Source: Leptoclinus maculatus | Lineage: Eukaryota; Chordata; Actinopteri; Perciformes; Stichaeidae | Length of the DNA stretch: 64,000 nt | Reading direction: 5' to 3' | Assembly: GCA_032191485.1 (NCBI GenBank) | Contig: JAVDOI010000005.1 | Location: 3,190,501-3,254,500, forward strand | Part shown: piece by piece, positions 52,085 to 63,489 of the stretch | How positions within the stretch are numbered: the first letter of the stretch is position 1 | Layout of the letters: each line of letters starts with the position of its first letter | Position numbers and translations under genes: made by a program | The notes under the pieces: generated by a model | The model's database searches: none | Told to the model about the DNA's origin: nothing | The model's input: only the letters and a program-made list of their open reading frames with translations

Positions 52085-53820
52085 AGCAAAGCTACATGTT
52101 ACAACGTTAACCTCAGCCGTTTCATGTTAAGCACATGTTACGTTAACCTCAACCGTTTCAAGTTAACCACATGTTACGTTAACCTCAACCGTTTCAAGTT
52201 AACCACATGTTAAGTTAACCTCAACCGTTTCAAGTTAACCACATGTTACAACGTAACCTCAACCGTTTCATGTTAACCACATGTTACAACGTTAACCTCA
52301 ACCGTTTCATGTTAACCACATGTTACAACGTTAACCTCAACCGTTTCATGTTAACCACATGTTACGTTAACCTCAACCGTTTCAAGTTAACCACATGTTA
52401 CAACGTTAACCTCAACCGTTTCATGTTAACCACATGTTACGTTAACCTCAACCGTTTCATGTTAACCACATGTTACAACGTTAACCTCAACCGTTTCATG
52501 TTAACCTCATGTTACAACGTAACCTCAACCGTTTCATGTTAACCAAATGTTAAGTTAACCTCAACCGTTTCATGTTAACCACATGTTAAGTTAACCTCAA
52601 CCGTTTCAAGTTAACCACATGTTACAACGTAACCTCAACCGTTTCAAGTTAACCACATGTTACAACGTAACCTCAACCGTTTCATGTTAACCACATGTTA
52701 CAACGTTAACCTCAACCGTTTCATGTTAACCACATGTTACAACGTTAACCTCAACCGTTTCAAGTTAACCACATGTTACAACGTTAACCTCAACCGTTTC
52801 AAGTTAACCACATGTTACAACGTTAACCTCAGCCGTTTCATGTTAACCACATGTTACGTTAACCTCAACCGTTTCATGTTAACCACATGTTACGTTAACC
52901 TCAACCGTTTCAAGTTAACCACATGTTACAACGTTAACCTCAGCCGTTTCATGTTAACCACATGTTACGTTAACCTCAACCGTTTCATGTTAACCACATG
53001 TTACGTTAACCTCAACCGTTTCATGTTAACCTCATGTTACAACGTAACCTCAACCATTTCATGTTAACCAAATGTTAAAGTTAACCTCAACCGTTTCAAG
53101 TTAACCACATGTTACAACGTTAATCTCAACTGTTTCATGTTAACCACATGTTACGTTGACCTCAACCGTTTCATGTTAACCTCAACCGTTTCAAGTTAAC
53201 CACATGTTACAACGTAACCTCAACCGTTTCATGTTAACCAAATGTTACGTTAACCTCAACCGTTTCATGTTAACCTCAACCGTTTCATGTTAACCTCAAC
53301 CGTTTCATGTTAACCAAATGTTACAACGTAAACCTCAACGGTTTCATGTTAACTAAAGGTTACGTTAACCTCAACATTTCACATTAACCTAAACAAATGT
53401 TACAAATTTAACCTCAACCGTTTCACAACATTAACCATGTGTTACAATGTAAACCTCAACCTAACCACATGTTATGTTTACCTTGACCATTTCACAACAT
53501 TAACAAGGTGTTACAACGTAAACCTCGACCATTTCACATTAAAACGCGTGTTACGTTAACCTAGATAGTTTCACGTTAAACACATGTTACAACGTTAACC
53601 TCAAACGTTTCACAATAAACATGTTACAACGTTAACCTAGACAGTTTCACAATGGTAACCACATGTTATATTTACCTCGACAGTTTCCTTTTAAACATGT
53701 TACAACGCTAACCTCGACCGTTTCACGATAACGTGTGTTAACATTAACCTTGATAGTTTCACAATGGTAATCACGTGTTACAATGTTAACCTTAATCCTT
53801 TCACAACGTTAACCATGCGA
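52085..53820 (+). repeat. Minisatellite, ~33-39-bp unit, about 35 good copies plus a degenerate tail
   Basis: The unit reads CATGTTACAACGTTAACCTC then AACCGTTTCATGTTAACCA. The ACAAC part is optional, giving 33/34- and 39-base forms. I counted about 35 copies of the CCGTTTCA core up to 53350. From there to about 53820 copies are increasingly diverged. The open frames repeating TTCYNVNLNRF come from a unit length divisible by three and are not evidence of a gene. It lies in the first cemip coding intron. Confidence 0.95.
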
Positions 53821-54159
53821 GAACTACTTAAAAAGCCAAAGCAGCAAAATAGGACGAGTGGAAATGAGATCATGTTGATCATGTTGAACTGATCCCGGCC
53901 CTGCTCTGTGTGTGTGTGGAATGGTGGTATTAGAAAAAGCCCATCCACTATAAACTTAACACATCTCTTAATTCTCTCTCACTGGCTTTTTTAATTGCAG
54001 ATTTATTGTGACTGCAAACAGAGGCTTTCTGAGCTGTAAACTAATCTTTCTAATCACAAGAACATCTTAATCTGAGACAGCTGGCTTTTTATTTGAGGAG
54101 GATGCATCTAAATGAGAAGCTCAAGACACAGCGGAATGCAGTGACATGATAAATTCTGG

Positions 54160-54330
54160 TAAATGTAGAGTACTTGTAGAGCGCTTTTCTAGTATTCCGA
54201 CCACTCAAAGCGCTTTAACACATGTCATCATTCATCCATTCACACACTGATGGCAGGGGCTACCATGCAAGGGGCCACCTGCCCATCAGGACTATCTTAC
54301 ATTCATAAAGTAATGTCTACCTAAGCAGAG
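54160..54330. repeat. Dispersed repeat fragment
   Basis: TAGAGCGCTTTTCTAGTATT, CCACTCAAAGCGCTTTAACA and CACACACTGATGGCAGGGGC match a pattern I know as a common fish repeat. Non-coding. A CT run of 18 bases follows at 54341-54358. Confidence 0.5.
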
Positions 54331-55824
54331 AATGAAGTCACTCTCTCTCTCTCTCTCTTTGTGTGTTGTCCGAGCTGTTAGTGCATGTAAGACCTGTGAG
54401 CCTGCCCCACTGGCTAGAAACACCGCAGCTCTGCACTGCTCTCACTGCCGTCCCGACCAAGTGTAGCACCGACCCTCCGAATCTCCCCCAGGTTATCACT
54501 GTTAGCTTTGACAGCACTGTAGCTGTTGTTTCCACCTTTAGTGCTGTTAGCACTGTTAGCTGTTAGCCGCCAGCTCAGCCGTCTCCATATTGAGAGCCGA
54601 GAGGAAACAATTCCTCATATGCGAGGAGTGTCGAATTCAGAACCTTTAATAGAAAAACTGTGGAGTTAGCATGACAAGCAGGAACAGGGAATAGAGCCAC
54701 CGACAAGATTGAACTACATCCCATTTATGTCTTTCAAGATTGCACTATGTCAGTTTAGGTCATTAGTGACTTGAGTTCCTGCCATAACTTGGCCAAGAGA
54801 CATGTTAGTCAACGGGTCCAAGGTTGCCAAAACCAAGGTTGCAGTCGGCTTCATGAGCTGACGAGGAGACAGACTTTCATGATGAGGAATGTGAACAACC
54901 ATGTATGATGCAGAACAGCTATTAGCCATCGACACCTTGTGATGCTTTCAATACACAGAATTGGTTCTTCCACTATGATGCACCACACGGGATACAATCT
55001 CAAATTGTCATACCTGACACCCTGTGCCTGTTTAAGTGGACCATTGGGCTGATATCAAGTAATCTGAGCATAAACTTCATTAGCAGAAATATGAAAAATC
55101 CAAAACTGGCCCGATTTCTATTGGAAGGTAGTCATGGTGCAGTGCAAAAACAAAGAAGTAGTGAGGACTAGAGACAAAACTTTACAACAGGACCAATGCT
55201 CGAACAGACTTAGTTTTATACGACCTGTTGTCTGCTTTTTCTGAACAGCTATATTCCAAGTGTGTGTTGGATTGTCAGTTTCAGCAAGTTACAGAAATAT
55301 TCGGACAGTGATTTGCTTTTCAGTTTCATTAAATGACAGTTGAATAATCCCTGTCATCTGTGGAACATTAAAAAGCAAACAGCATTAGAATACCAGTACA
55401 TCAACGATAAGCAGAAAATGATGATTTATAATGGATATAGAGACAAGCCTCATAATAATACACATTAAGTAGGAAATATGTAAATGGTAATAGGCAAAAT
55501 GTGTGAAAAATGTGAGCGCTAAGCAGGCTTCAGCTCATTAGCAAATGTGTTGGTAAGATGGATTTGTTTTGTTTAGACAATGTATTCCATCAGTTCATTT
55601 CCTCTCCATTTCATGCAAGTGTCCCCACAAACTACTTGCTAAAACACATTTTATGTCAACGCAAACACAGCACTGTTCAGACTTCTAATTTCAATTATTT
55701 CAGTGCTGTCAGCACTAGATGTAACATAGCCTTCCTTTTTTTAATTAAATTTAATATGCTTTTTTGGAATGCGTGTGAAACAAAGACGATATTGGCAAGC
55801 ATCACTTTTCTTTCTTTAAGTCTG

Positions 55825-56090
55825 TGTAGGGCAGGTGAGAGGGAAGGTTAGAAGGGTCAAACTAACACAGGACTTTCTCCCGGGATAGTCCCAGTTTATG
55901 TCCCGTGTGAAACCAAGTCAACATAGTTTTGTTACATAACTTTCGATCTTAACTAACGACAGTTACAGGCCAGCTAAAAGTTTTCTGAAGCCTAACCAAC
56001 TAGTTTTTTTGCGCAAGTAAATCTAAAAACTAAGTAAACCTACCTTGGAAATTTATTGAGACATTTTTGTATGAATTAATGAGCATATTG
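55825..56090 (+). repeat. Dispersed repeat family X, right half
   Basis: Shares AAACTAACACAGGACTTTCT, ATGTCCCGTGTGAAACCAAG, TAGTTTTTTTGCGCAAGTAA and AAGTAAACCTACCTTGGAAA-like blocks with the 9018-9450 copy. Confidence 0.6.
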
Positions 56091-57712
56091 TTAGTCTCTG
56101 GGCAACTGATATAAAACAACTGTGACTTTTACCTCCTCAGACAGAAGTGTGGAACATTAGTTCCATTAACACTTAGTTTGGACCCCTGCTCCCTGCGGTC
56201 AGAACGTAATGAGTTCTTCAAAAAGGTTCCTAGCTGACATTTGTCTTGTAGGGAGCATTTTTTACACACGTTCAACTCAAGTTTTGGTACTTTGACTATG
56301 TTTAACATGGACATCTGATATCATAACAGTATGTAAATGAGAGACAATCACAATAATAATTTAAGAGCATTTCAAAGAAGGCTGAAGGACCTTTTCTTTT
56401 TTGTGAACCTTTTTTTATTCTAAGTGTTTTTTATGTGTTGCTTGTGAAAATGTTACGCTGCCATCTTGGCCAGGAGCCACTTGCAAATGAGATTAAATAT
56501 CTCAATGGGATTATCCCGCCAAAATAAAGTTGAAATAAATAAAAAATAAATCAATTTTTAAGTCGTTATAAATTTAACTAGTTTTTATTGTTAAGTTAAT
56601 TAGTTGGAATAAAATCTGAAGATCTTTACATTTATCTTTCAGTCCTTCGACACAAAAAAATTGCACAGTGGTGTTTTGACATCTCCAGCCTGCACCGTCG
56701 GAGCATCCCTGATTGGAATTGGGTGATTTCATTTGATTCCATCTTCCATAAGCAACTCTGAAAAACTAATTGTGTGAAGGCTTGGTTTTTGGAAATTTAT
56801 GACCAGTTAAACTGTCTCTTAATCCTCTTCTTCACTCTGATGTAATAATTAATTTAAACATTTTTAATTACTATTGTAGCGCAGCCGGATTAATAATTAT
56901 GTTCTTAAGGATTTAGCACCCAGATCAGCTCAATAGTTTGTTAATATTTAATTTCTGTTACTGATGAGTCTTGCTCCCATGTTGAAGTGTATCAAACAAA
57001 CAATATGAAGACACAGTAGGCTGTTTGTTGAGTGTACTGCCAGATGGTGGAATCAGGAGCTAAACTGTGAGCTCTGGTGTATTTGGACTGGTCTACCCTG
57101 AACAAGCTCACAGCATGAACACACCACAGCAGAAACAGTGGTAGCTTAAGACGATAATACATCTGCTCAGTCAGTTATTATGCTTTTCTGTAATTAGAGT
57201 TGTGAAGAAACCAGGTGTAACGCTTTGAAGTCTTGATGAGTAACTTTTTAATGCTGTATGTAGCGTTTCCACATCATGTCTGTGTGAGTCCATTTTTTTT
57301 CAGCAATTAAATGTGCATTTAATTAAAATAAAAGCAACCCACGGTAAACAAGAAGGTAAAAGAGACGAGGCAACACAAGTTAAATGACCACCAATAAATC
57401 CACAGAAACTTAGTGACAGGTTACAAAGTCACTGTGATATACAGGGGTCCCTCTGGACAATACAGTATTTTTACATAAACAAAATAACTAATTAAATAGC
57501 AGCTGTGCTACTGGAGTTGAACTTGCAACTTCCAGCGCTCGTAACACCAGCAGACAGTTATGGCATTTTCTCCAGGTTTTCCACATAGTCGCTGAATGTC
57601 AACAATGTTATTCAAGCATTGTGCCATACGTTAGCAACGAAAAAGGAGAAGGGCTTCAAACTATATGTTTCAATCTAAATCCACAATCTCGATCTGGATG
57701 TGTTATGGTAGC

Positions 57713-57779
57713 CCTTAACATGTTTGTGTTCTAGCTAAAGCTAATGGCTAGCTTTGGCTAGAACACAAACATGTTAAGG
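57713..57779. repeat. Near-perfect inverted repeat: 31-bp stem, 5-nt loop
   Basis: The left arm 57713-57743 and right arm 57749-57779 pair at every position except one T-G pair (57736 with 57756). The loop is 57744-57748. The arms contain CCTTAACATGTTTGTGTTCT. It lies in the first cemip coding intron in the sense strand. It could be a fold-back element, a cruciform-forming site or a precursor of a small RNA; the sequence alone does not decide. Confidence 0.9.
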
Positions 57780-59224
57780 TGCTAACTGCTAATGTTATGT
57801 GTCTGACAATTTGTGTTGATCAATGTTGTTCTGTCACTTCTTTTACACACTTTCTATGTCCCTTGTTATTTGAAACGAGTAAGATGATTTGCACAGTAGT
57901 TTGACGAAAAACTCTTTCAACCGCTTGTGATGGTTTTCAGCAGATGGAGTTTTCTCAGTTGTAATATAGATGGACAAGTTGTCATCCTGTGAACTGCTAA
58001 ATTAGTAGGGACCAAGTGTACTTTGAGTTACGATTTGTTTTGTCCAACACTTTTTCCAACATCAAGAATAAAGCTTGACAAAGTTCGACACTCAGTATGC
58101 ACAGTAATAAGCGACTTGGACACAATGCTAATGTCACTAGACTTAGTATGATAAGATGGATAGCTTATTGATATAATTGAGAAGGGTATAGGAAATAGTG
58201 CCTCCGAGCAGGGCAGCAGACACTGCAGAGCCAAACAGCAGAAGCTGATTGCACCTCACCACCTATCAATCTGTGTTAGCCCTCTGGGAAATTTACTTGA
58301 CAATTCAGGTCCCTGACCAGTCAATGCCATTGACGGATCCATTTGGTGGAAGGGAGATGAGGTAACCACCACATACACACCAGAAAGCAATAGATTGAAA
58401 CTCGATTGGGCAGGTTGGACAGTTACACACAGTGTCTCAGTGCTATGCTGACAATGGCAGACACATGGGTTTATCAGTCACTCTTACTCTTGAGTGAGCA
58501 ATCCAATAACCTTGTGTGCTATTGTATTCCCATTTAGATAGTAGAGGACCTGAGAAAGCTACATTAGTTAGTAGACAAGGAATGAAAGAGACCTCACTGA
58601 CAAACCTGAGGTGCTAATACTAATGATTTGATCAATCTGTTATGTGTTGTAATTTACAGATTTTGTTACATTTATTTCAACATGATTTTAAAGTGTTTAT
58701 CAGTTTCCGAGGGACTGCCACAAACCCAAATTTGATATATACTTTTATATTTTGTGTTTTGCTCCTTGTAATCCAAACATGTCCAAGTGTTTTGTATTTC
58801 CGATTTGTCCTGTAAAAAGAAATGTTCAACCTGTAAAAAATATTGTCAGTGCGACAGCAACGCCTGTAAAGGCTACAGTGGCTGAGGTACAGCATGCTGT
58901 AAAAGTAGCTGATGTGTTCCATCAATTATTTTGATTCATTCACATTAGAGGGACTGGAGGGCTGCTACAAGGTTGCTTGTTGATACAGTAAAGGCCAAGA
59001 GACGAGACAAAAGGGAATTCATGGCCACATTTTTATTTCATTCAATTTCTTGTATTTTTATAAATTTTTTGGCCTTTTATCACTGCTCTTTTATATCACT
59101 ATCTGCACGTGTTTATATTCATCTATGTCAATTCATCTATGTCAATTGTCCCATTAGTCTTGTTAGCAGACTAAGCAAAGTAGTCCACACATCCCTCTCC
59201 CCAGCAATGTTTTTCGACTTGATC
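57780..59224. other. Intronic, nothing recognised
   Basis: Only short chance frames between the hairpin and the RTE-like fragment. Confidence 0.4.
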
Positions 59225-60080
59225 TGAGGGATCCCGAGGTGTTTTCAAGCCAGATGGGTGATGCTTCTCCCAAGTCCTCAAACCCTGCCTCCTCCACAGA
59301 GGACATATGAATTTAGAAGTTCTTCATAAGCTCTTTCATCTAATCGACATCCCCAGTCAAGGTCAGCAGTTCTCCTCCCTTGCTGAAAACAGCCAACTAA
59401 GTCGTGCGTTGGTTTGCCAGAACTTCCTTCAGGACAACCAAACTCCTCCCACTCTCAGGTTTCTGCTTCTGCAACCACCAAAGCCACAGCCCTTCTGGAC
59501 TCCCATGCCGGCCTGCTGCTTCAGGAGACCCCAGGCCCGAAAGGCCTCCTCCTCCTTCAGTTTAACAGCCTTCTCTTCTTTTTGATGTTTGCTACCATGT
59601 CAGGCACAAACCTACATTGAACATAACTCCATGTCCAAGTCCCTAATCTAATGCATTAGAAATTATTTCGGAGGCGAGACTTAAAGATCCACTTCATCAG
59701 GATCTTTGATACAACCACAAAGTGTATCATTGATTTTTGACCTATGGTGTTCAGGTGCCACTGCACTTAAATACATGAACCACCCTATGCTCAAACATGG
59801 TGTTGTTGTAGCCAATCCATGACTAGAACAAATGTCCAATAACAAAGCACCACTCAGGGTTAGATTGCATAGAAACAAACAGCAGTCAGAGAGAAGAACT
59901 TTAACACAGCTTCTCTCAGCCAGGTTCTCCTGAGTATCCCCACACCCGTCCAGGACCTCTCAACCTTGGCAGCTCCAGAAAAGGAGAGTCCAGTCCCTCT
60001 CCAGGAGTTTGGTTCCAGACAACTCCCAGGGACACACAAACCGCTCAAAAACAATAAGATAACGATTCTCGGAGGGGAGA
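59225..60080 (-). pseudogene. RTE-type LINE fragment, decayed and internally deleted
   Basis: Minus-strand pieces match, in order, the endonuclease and linker of an RTE-type LINE often annotated in fish as craniofacial-development-protein-2-like. Text near 59930-59860 resembles the endonuclease middle (LREAVLKFFSLTAVCFYA). 59860-59690 gives LSGALLLDICSSHGLATT and a later SKINDTLCGCI. After a deletion, 59460-59290 gives VGCFQQGRRTADLDW and ERAYEELLNSY, from the linker before RT. Several stops and frameshifts are present and no RT domain follows. It lies antisense inside the cemip intron. Confidence 0.6.
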
Positions 60081-60814
60081 TTAGTCAGAATGAAGAATCC
60101 AGGTAGTTTGTGCAACATGGCGTCTGCCACATCTAAAGGCTAAAAGTGTAAATGAAGACACTAAAAGGTTGGATGAAAGCCTGTCATCATAGCGTCCTAC
60201 CTGTATCCCACTGCCTCCTGGACCTCTCTCCAAGAACTCTGACTTTAGTGTGTCTTGGTAGTGTTGTTGATGGAGATTATTGTGAACACTTTTGGACAAT
60301 CTCTTCTTCAAGTTATTCATGGTGTTACACACATGAAAAATTACCAAAGTAGTTTTGTAAAAAGTTTGAAAAAAATGGCCTCTTGTTGGACAAATATTGT
60401 ATTGTCTGTTAGAAAAGAGATCCTCAAATCCACCCTCTGAAAGGTTTCAGAGGCTGCTAAATGACCCAACAACCATTTGGTTTAAAGTTTGCTTGCAATG
60501 ATGAACTAATTAACTAATGTATGATTTTACCTCCTTGGGCCTCAAGCAGGTATGTGTCTCTTTGGTGGAAGTGTGAACAACTTAGACATCTGTATCGTGA
60601 CAGGGTTTCCTTACTTTGCACAGTTTTTTTTATATGACGTCATATGAGGAGACAAGCCAAAAATGTTGGGAACCATTGTTTTAAACTTTCTAACAATGTA
60701 TTTTATTCGGCTATCATATGTATTTTTCATGTAAAGGCTTGTTCTCAAAAGTAACCAGAAACTATAGCTCTAAAATGTACGTTGTGGGGTAAAAAGTAAA
60801 TTATTTCTCTCTGA

Positions 60815-60930
60815 AATTTAGAAGATAGAAGTATAAAATAGTATAAAATGTAAATACTCAAGTAATGTAATTGTATTTCAGTACTGTACTCGAGGAAATG
60901 CACTTAGTTACTTTCCACCACAGATGAGTT
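60815..60930. repeat. hAT-like MITE fragment next to the cemip exon 2 acceptor
   Basis: TACTCAAGTAATGTAATTGT and GCACTTAGTTACTTTCCACC match the pattern of a non-autonomous element common in fish. It ends about 50 bases before the exon at 60980. Confidence 0.5.
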
Positions 60931-60979
60931 TTATGTGTCATTAGAAGTTAAATGTTGGTGTATTTTATGTGTCCTTCAG

Positions 60980-61117
60980 TGTGTCCGGATAAGGAGCCTG
61001 GACTGCAGCCATGGATGCCAGGACACAGTGAAGACCACCGTGTTACAATCGGTTATGGCAGGAAGGTCCTCCTCACAACTTCAGCTACGGTCCACTCCAT
61101 TGAGATTCTTAGTGGAG
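60980..61117 (+). CDS. cemip: cemip coding exon 2: start of the G8 domain
   Basis: A 138-base exon between acceptor TCCTTCAG and donor GTAAGC, phase 1 at both ends. It translates to V-CPDKEPGLQPWMPGH, then HRVTIGYGRKVLLTTSATVH and SIEILSGG. These match the human CEMIP order of CPD..P.LQPW.PGH, LLLT.SATV.SI and GGKLVI that I know for the family. G8 domains contain eight conserved glycines and are thought to take part in ligand binding; in CEMIP the protein binds hyaluronan and promotes its breakdown at the cell surface or outside. The exon joins 50542 and 63223 in frame. Confidence 0.92.
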
Positions 61118-63222
61118 GTAAGCTAGACCATTCCATCTCGTGTTTATCCTTCTTTAAAGTCACAGTCAAATGGTAGTTAGAGATGTGACATATTTCTGAG
61201 TCAAACAGAATATCTGGATGTGATATCATTGTGGGTGGATTTAAATCAAATTTAAAACAGGTTGCTTCAATTTGGGCTTAACAATAGCTTGATATGGAGT
61301 GATGGAGAGATGATGCTGTAGAAAAGCCACACGGCAAACACAGTTCTATACAAATTTAAAGCCAAAATGTAAAGCCATTGCTTCATGTCTTAAACTTGCA
61401 TTCTCTCTAATGTCCATCAGGGGGCGGCGACTCTAAACATGAGCTTATGGTCTCCTCTCTAGTTTCAAGTCTTCTTCAATACAACATGATGTTCATTGAG
61501 TAAATTATGGTTCATTTAGAGTCAAATAGACCATAAAGCAAAGTATGCTTTAGGGTGGGGCTACACGGTGATTGACACATTGCTACCACGGCGTTTTCCA
61601 GGCTGGAAGTTGTCGGTGTTTTCTTCTTACAGCTTTAACCATTATACAGAGTGTTTACATTTTGGTCGCCTAGAAATATTCAGCGTTCGATTGTACTTTG
61701 CTCTACTCTCTCCTGTCACTTTGACAAAAATGACCGAACTCGAGGCTTCAAATAAGTAGTCCACAAACCAATGGGCTTCTTCATGGTGACTACGTCCACT
61801 GAACAGTCTGTCAAAGATTACCACCCACATTGTTTGATAAGGAGGAGGAGGATGAGGACAAAATTAATAAATTAGACCTAAACCCCATTCTTCTAGAAGC
61901 ACAAACACATTTTTTCCTCCTTCTATGATATTGCAATGCTTGCTTTGACCCAGAAGATAATGGTCAAGTGTTGCTTTCTAAAATGGGTGAAGCTAGCTAG
62001 TCACCCTAAATCACATTTGATTGGATGCAAGTAAGTGTATTTCCCTGAGTTCAATATGAGTCAGAAATTCTGTAACATTTTACAAGAAGAAAAATGAAAG
62101 TGATTTTAATATTATAACACTCAAGCATAAGAGATAAGTGAAGAGTTAACACAGGGACACAGTATTAACCCCATTGAACTGTTAGTAACTGCTCAACAGA
62201 GTATTCAGTGAAGGCAGAGCACAGAAGTCACACTCACATCAGCTGATGGTCAGCTGTTTAATTCATGCTCGGTATCATTGACTCATTCGTGCATCATCTG
62301 TTTGGCTACCAGCTCATTAGTAACATCCAAACCTACTCATTGAAGTGAACCAGGCTGCCTTAACGGTCAGTTGACACTCTGCTGATATCTACATGCCAAC
62401 AGTACAGCTGCAACAGCCTCCACCAGCCTCTTCTTCACTAATGAAACACAGAATCCCTTAAAATACACATTAGTAATGCATTTTAAATGACTTTTAAGGG
62501 CATGTCATGGATATATATATATATATATTTTGGGGATTGTAATATATTAGTTAAATTTAATGGAATATCTGCTTGTTTTAAAGTATTTGTAAGGTTTTGA
62601 AATGAAGGTGTTTTTTCATTCAAATGAACGGACTAGTTAAGGGATCTCTGGCTAGTTTACCAAACAATGATTCAAATGAAAATGTTTGTTGTGTTTTTCG
62701 TGGTAAATTGAGGAGGACATTAGTGCTATAGGCAGATACCTAAAATGCTCAGATTATTTTACAGTTTTCTGCCATATTTGACTGAATTATCTTTCAAATG
62801 TATTTTAGGAAGTCTTTTGTAACACCTTGGCCAGGGACTACAAATTAAAAATAGCCTTTGGAATCATTTTGGCATATTTTATACTTTAATATATTGTACT
62901 AAAGAGATTGTACTAAACAGAGTAACATTATTTAAGACAAGAAGGTGGTGAAAGCAGGGCCTCTGCCATTCAGAGAAAAGTAGCACATATAGGAGATGAT
63001 GTTTAAGGTTAAACAGATACTCACCACTTCACTGCTGAACTGGAATCATTGGACTGTAGACCTGGTAACGCTGCTGGTTGGCCAGCTACATCTGTTCTGT
63101 GTCTGTGTGGACAAACTGAGCCCAGGGCCTTAAATGGTAAGACGGGTCTGAGGGCACTGGGGCATGAATGGCCTGCCAGGAGGCTTTATCACCACCACCC
63201 CTCCACCCTCTCTCCCCTTTAG
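61118..63222 (+). other. cemip: cemip intron (2.1 kb)
   Basis: Begins GTAAGC and ends CCCCTTTAG. Holds the inverted MITE-like copy C and a short TA run at 62512-62527; otherwise nothing recognised. Confidence 0.8.
61350..61812 (-). repeat. MITE-like dispersed repeat, copy C (inverted)
   Basis: Its reverse complement matches copies A and B: GTGGACGTAGTCACCATGAA at one end, then AAGCATACTTTGCTTTATGG, TCTAAATGAACCATAATTTA and AACATCATGTTGTATTGAAG. It is more diverged than A and B are from each other. It lies antisense in the cemip intron. Confidence 0.65.
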
Positions 63223-63361
63223 GAAAGCTGGTGATTGCTGACACCAACCGAGCCATACTGCTTCGAACAAAACACATTCTGATCGGGAACAAGGGGGAAC
63301 TGCACATTGGAAGCCCAGCCTGTCCTTTTAAAGGCAACCTCACCATCTCCCTTTATGGAAG
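63223..63361 (+). CDS. cemip: cemip coding exon 3: G8 domain continued
   Basis: A 139-base exon between acceptor CCCCTTTAG and donor GTACAG, entering in phase 1 and leaving in phase 2. It encodes GKLVIADTNRAILLRTKHIL, IGNKGELHIGSPACPFKGNL and TISLYGR. This closely follows the CEMIP/TMEM2 pattern of GGKLVI..., LRT+HILI, GGELH.GS..CPF.. and LYGR. GKL continues directly from SGG of the previous exon. The gene runs on beyond the right edge; hyaluronan-processing and PbH1 beta-helix regions would be encoded there. Confidence 0.92.
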
Positions 63362-63489
63362 GTACAGTTCCAGCATGAAAACCAACACAGTCTCACTGCA
63401 CTTTGTGAAATTGTCACTAAATAAAATCTATTAGTTTCGTATACAGGGACACGAATAGTCCGCATATTTCTGTTCATTAGGGACGACTA

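Larger units (their letters stand above)
50543..60979 (+). other. cemip: cemip intron (10.4 kb) between coding exons 1 and 2
   Basis: Begins GTGAGG and ends TCCTTCAG. It contains a dispersed-repeat end (51335-51475), two family X copies, a long minisatellite, a decayed repeat near 54160, a strong hairpin near 57713, a minus-strand RTE-like LINE fragment and a hAT-like fragment just before the acceptor. No further exon was recognised inside it; the stretches at 53825-54155, 54365-55820 and 56095-57710 hold nothing I can name. Confidence 0.7.

Noticed and set aside
52007..53067. Open frames with a repeated TTCYNVNLNRF-type protein
   Set aside because: The minisatellite unit is a multiple of three in places, so frames stay open without selection. 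The sequence is intronic, with no signal or splice support.
52085..53350. CRISPR array
   Set aside because: The units are contiguous minisatellite copies with no unique spacers, in a vertebrate-type genome.
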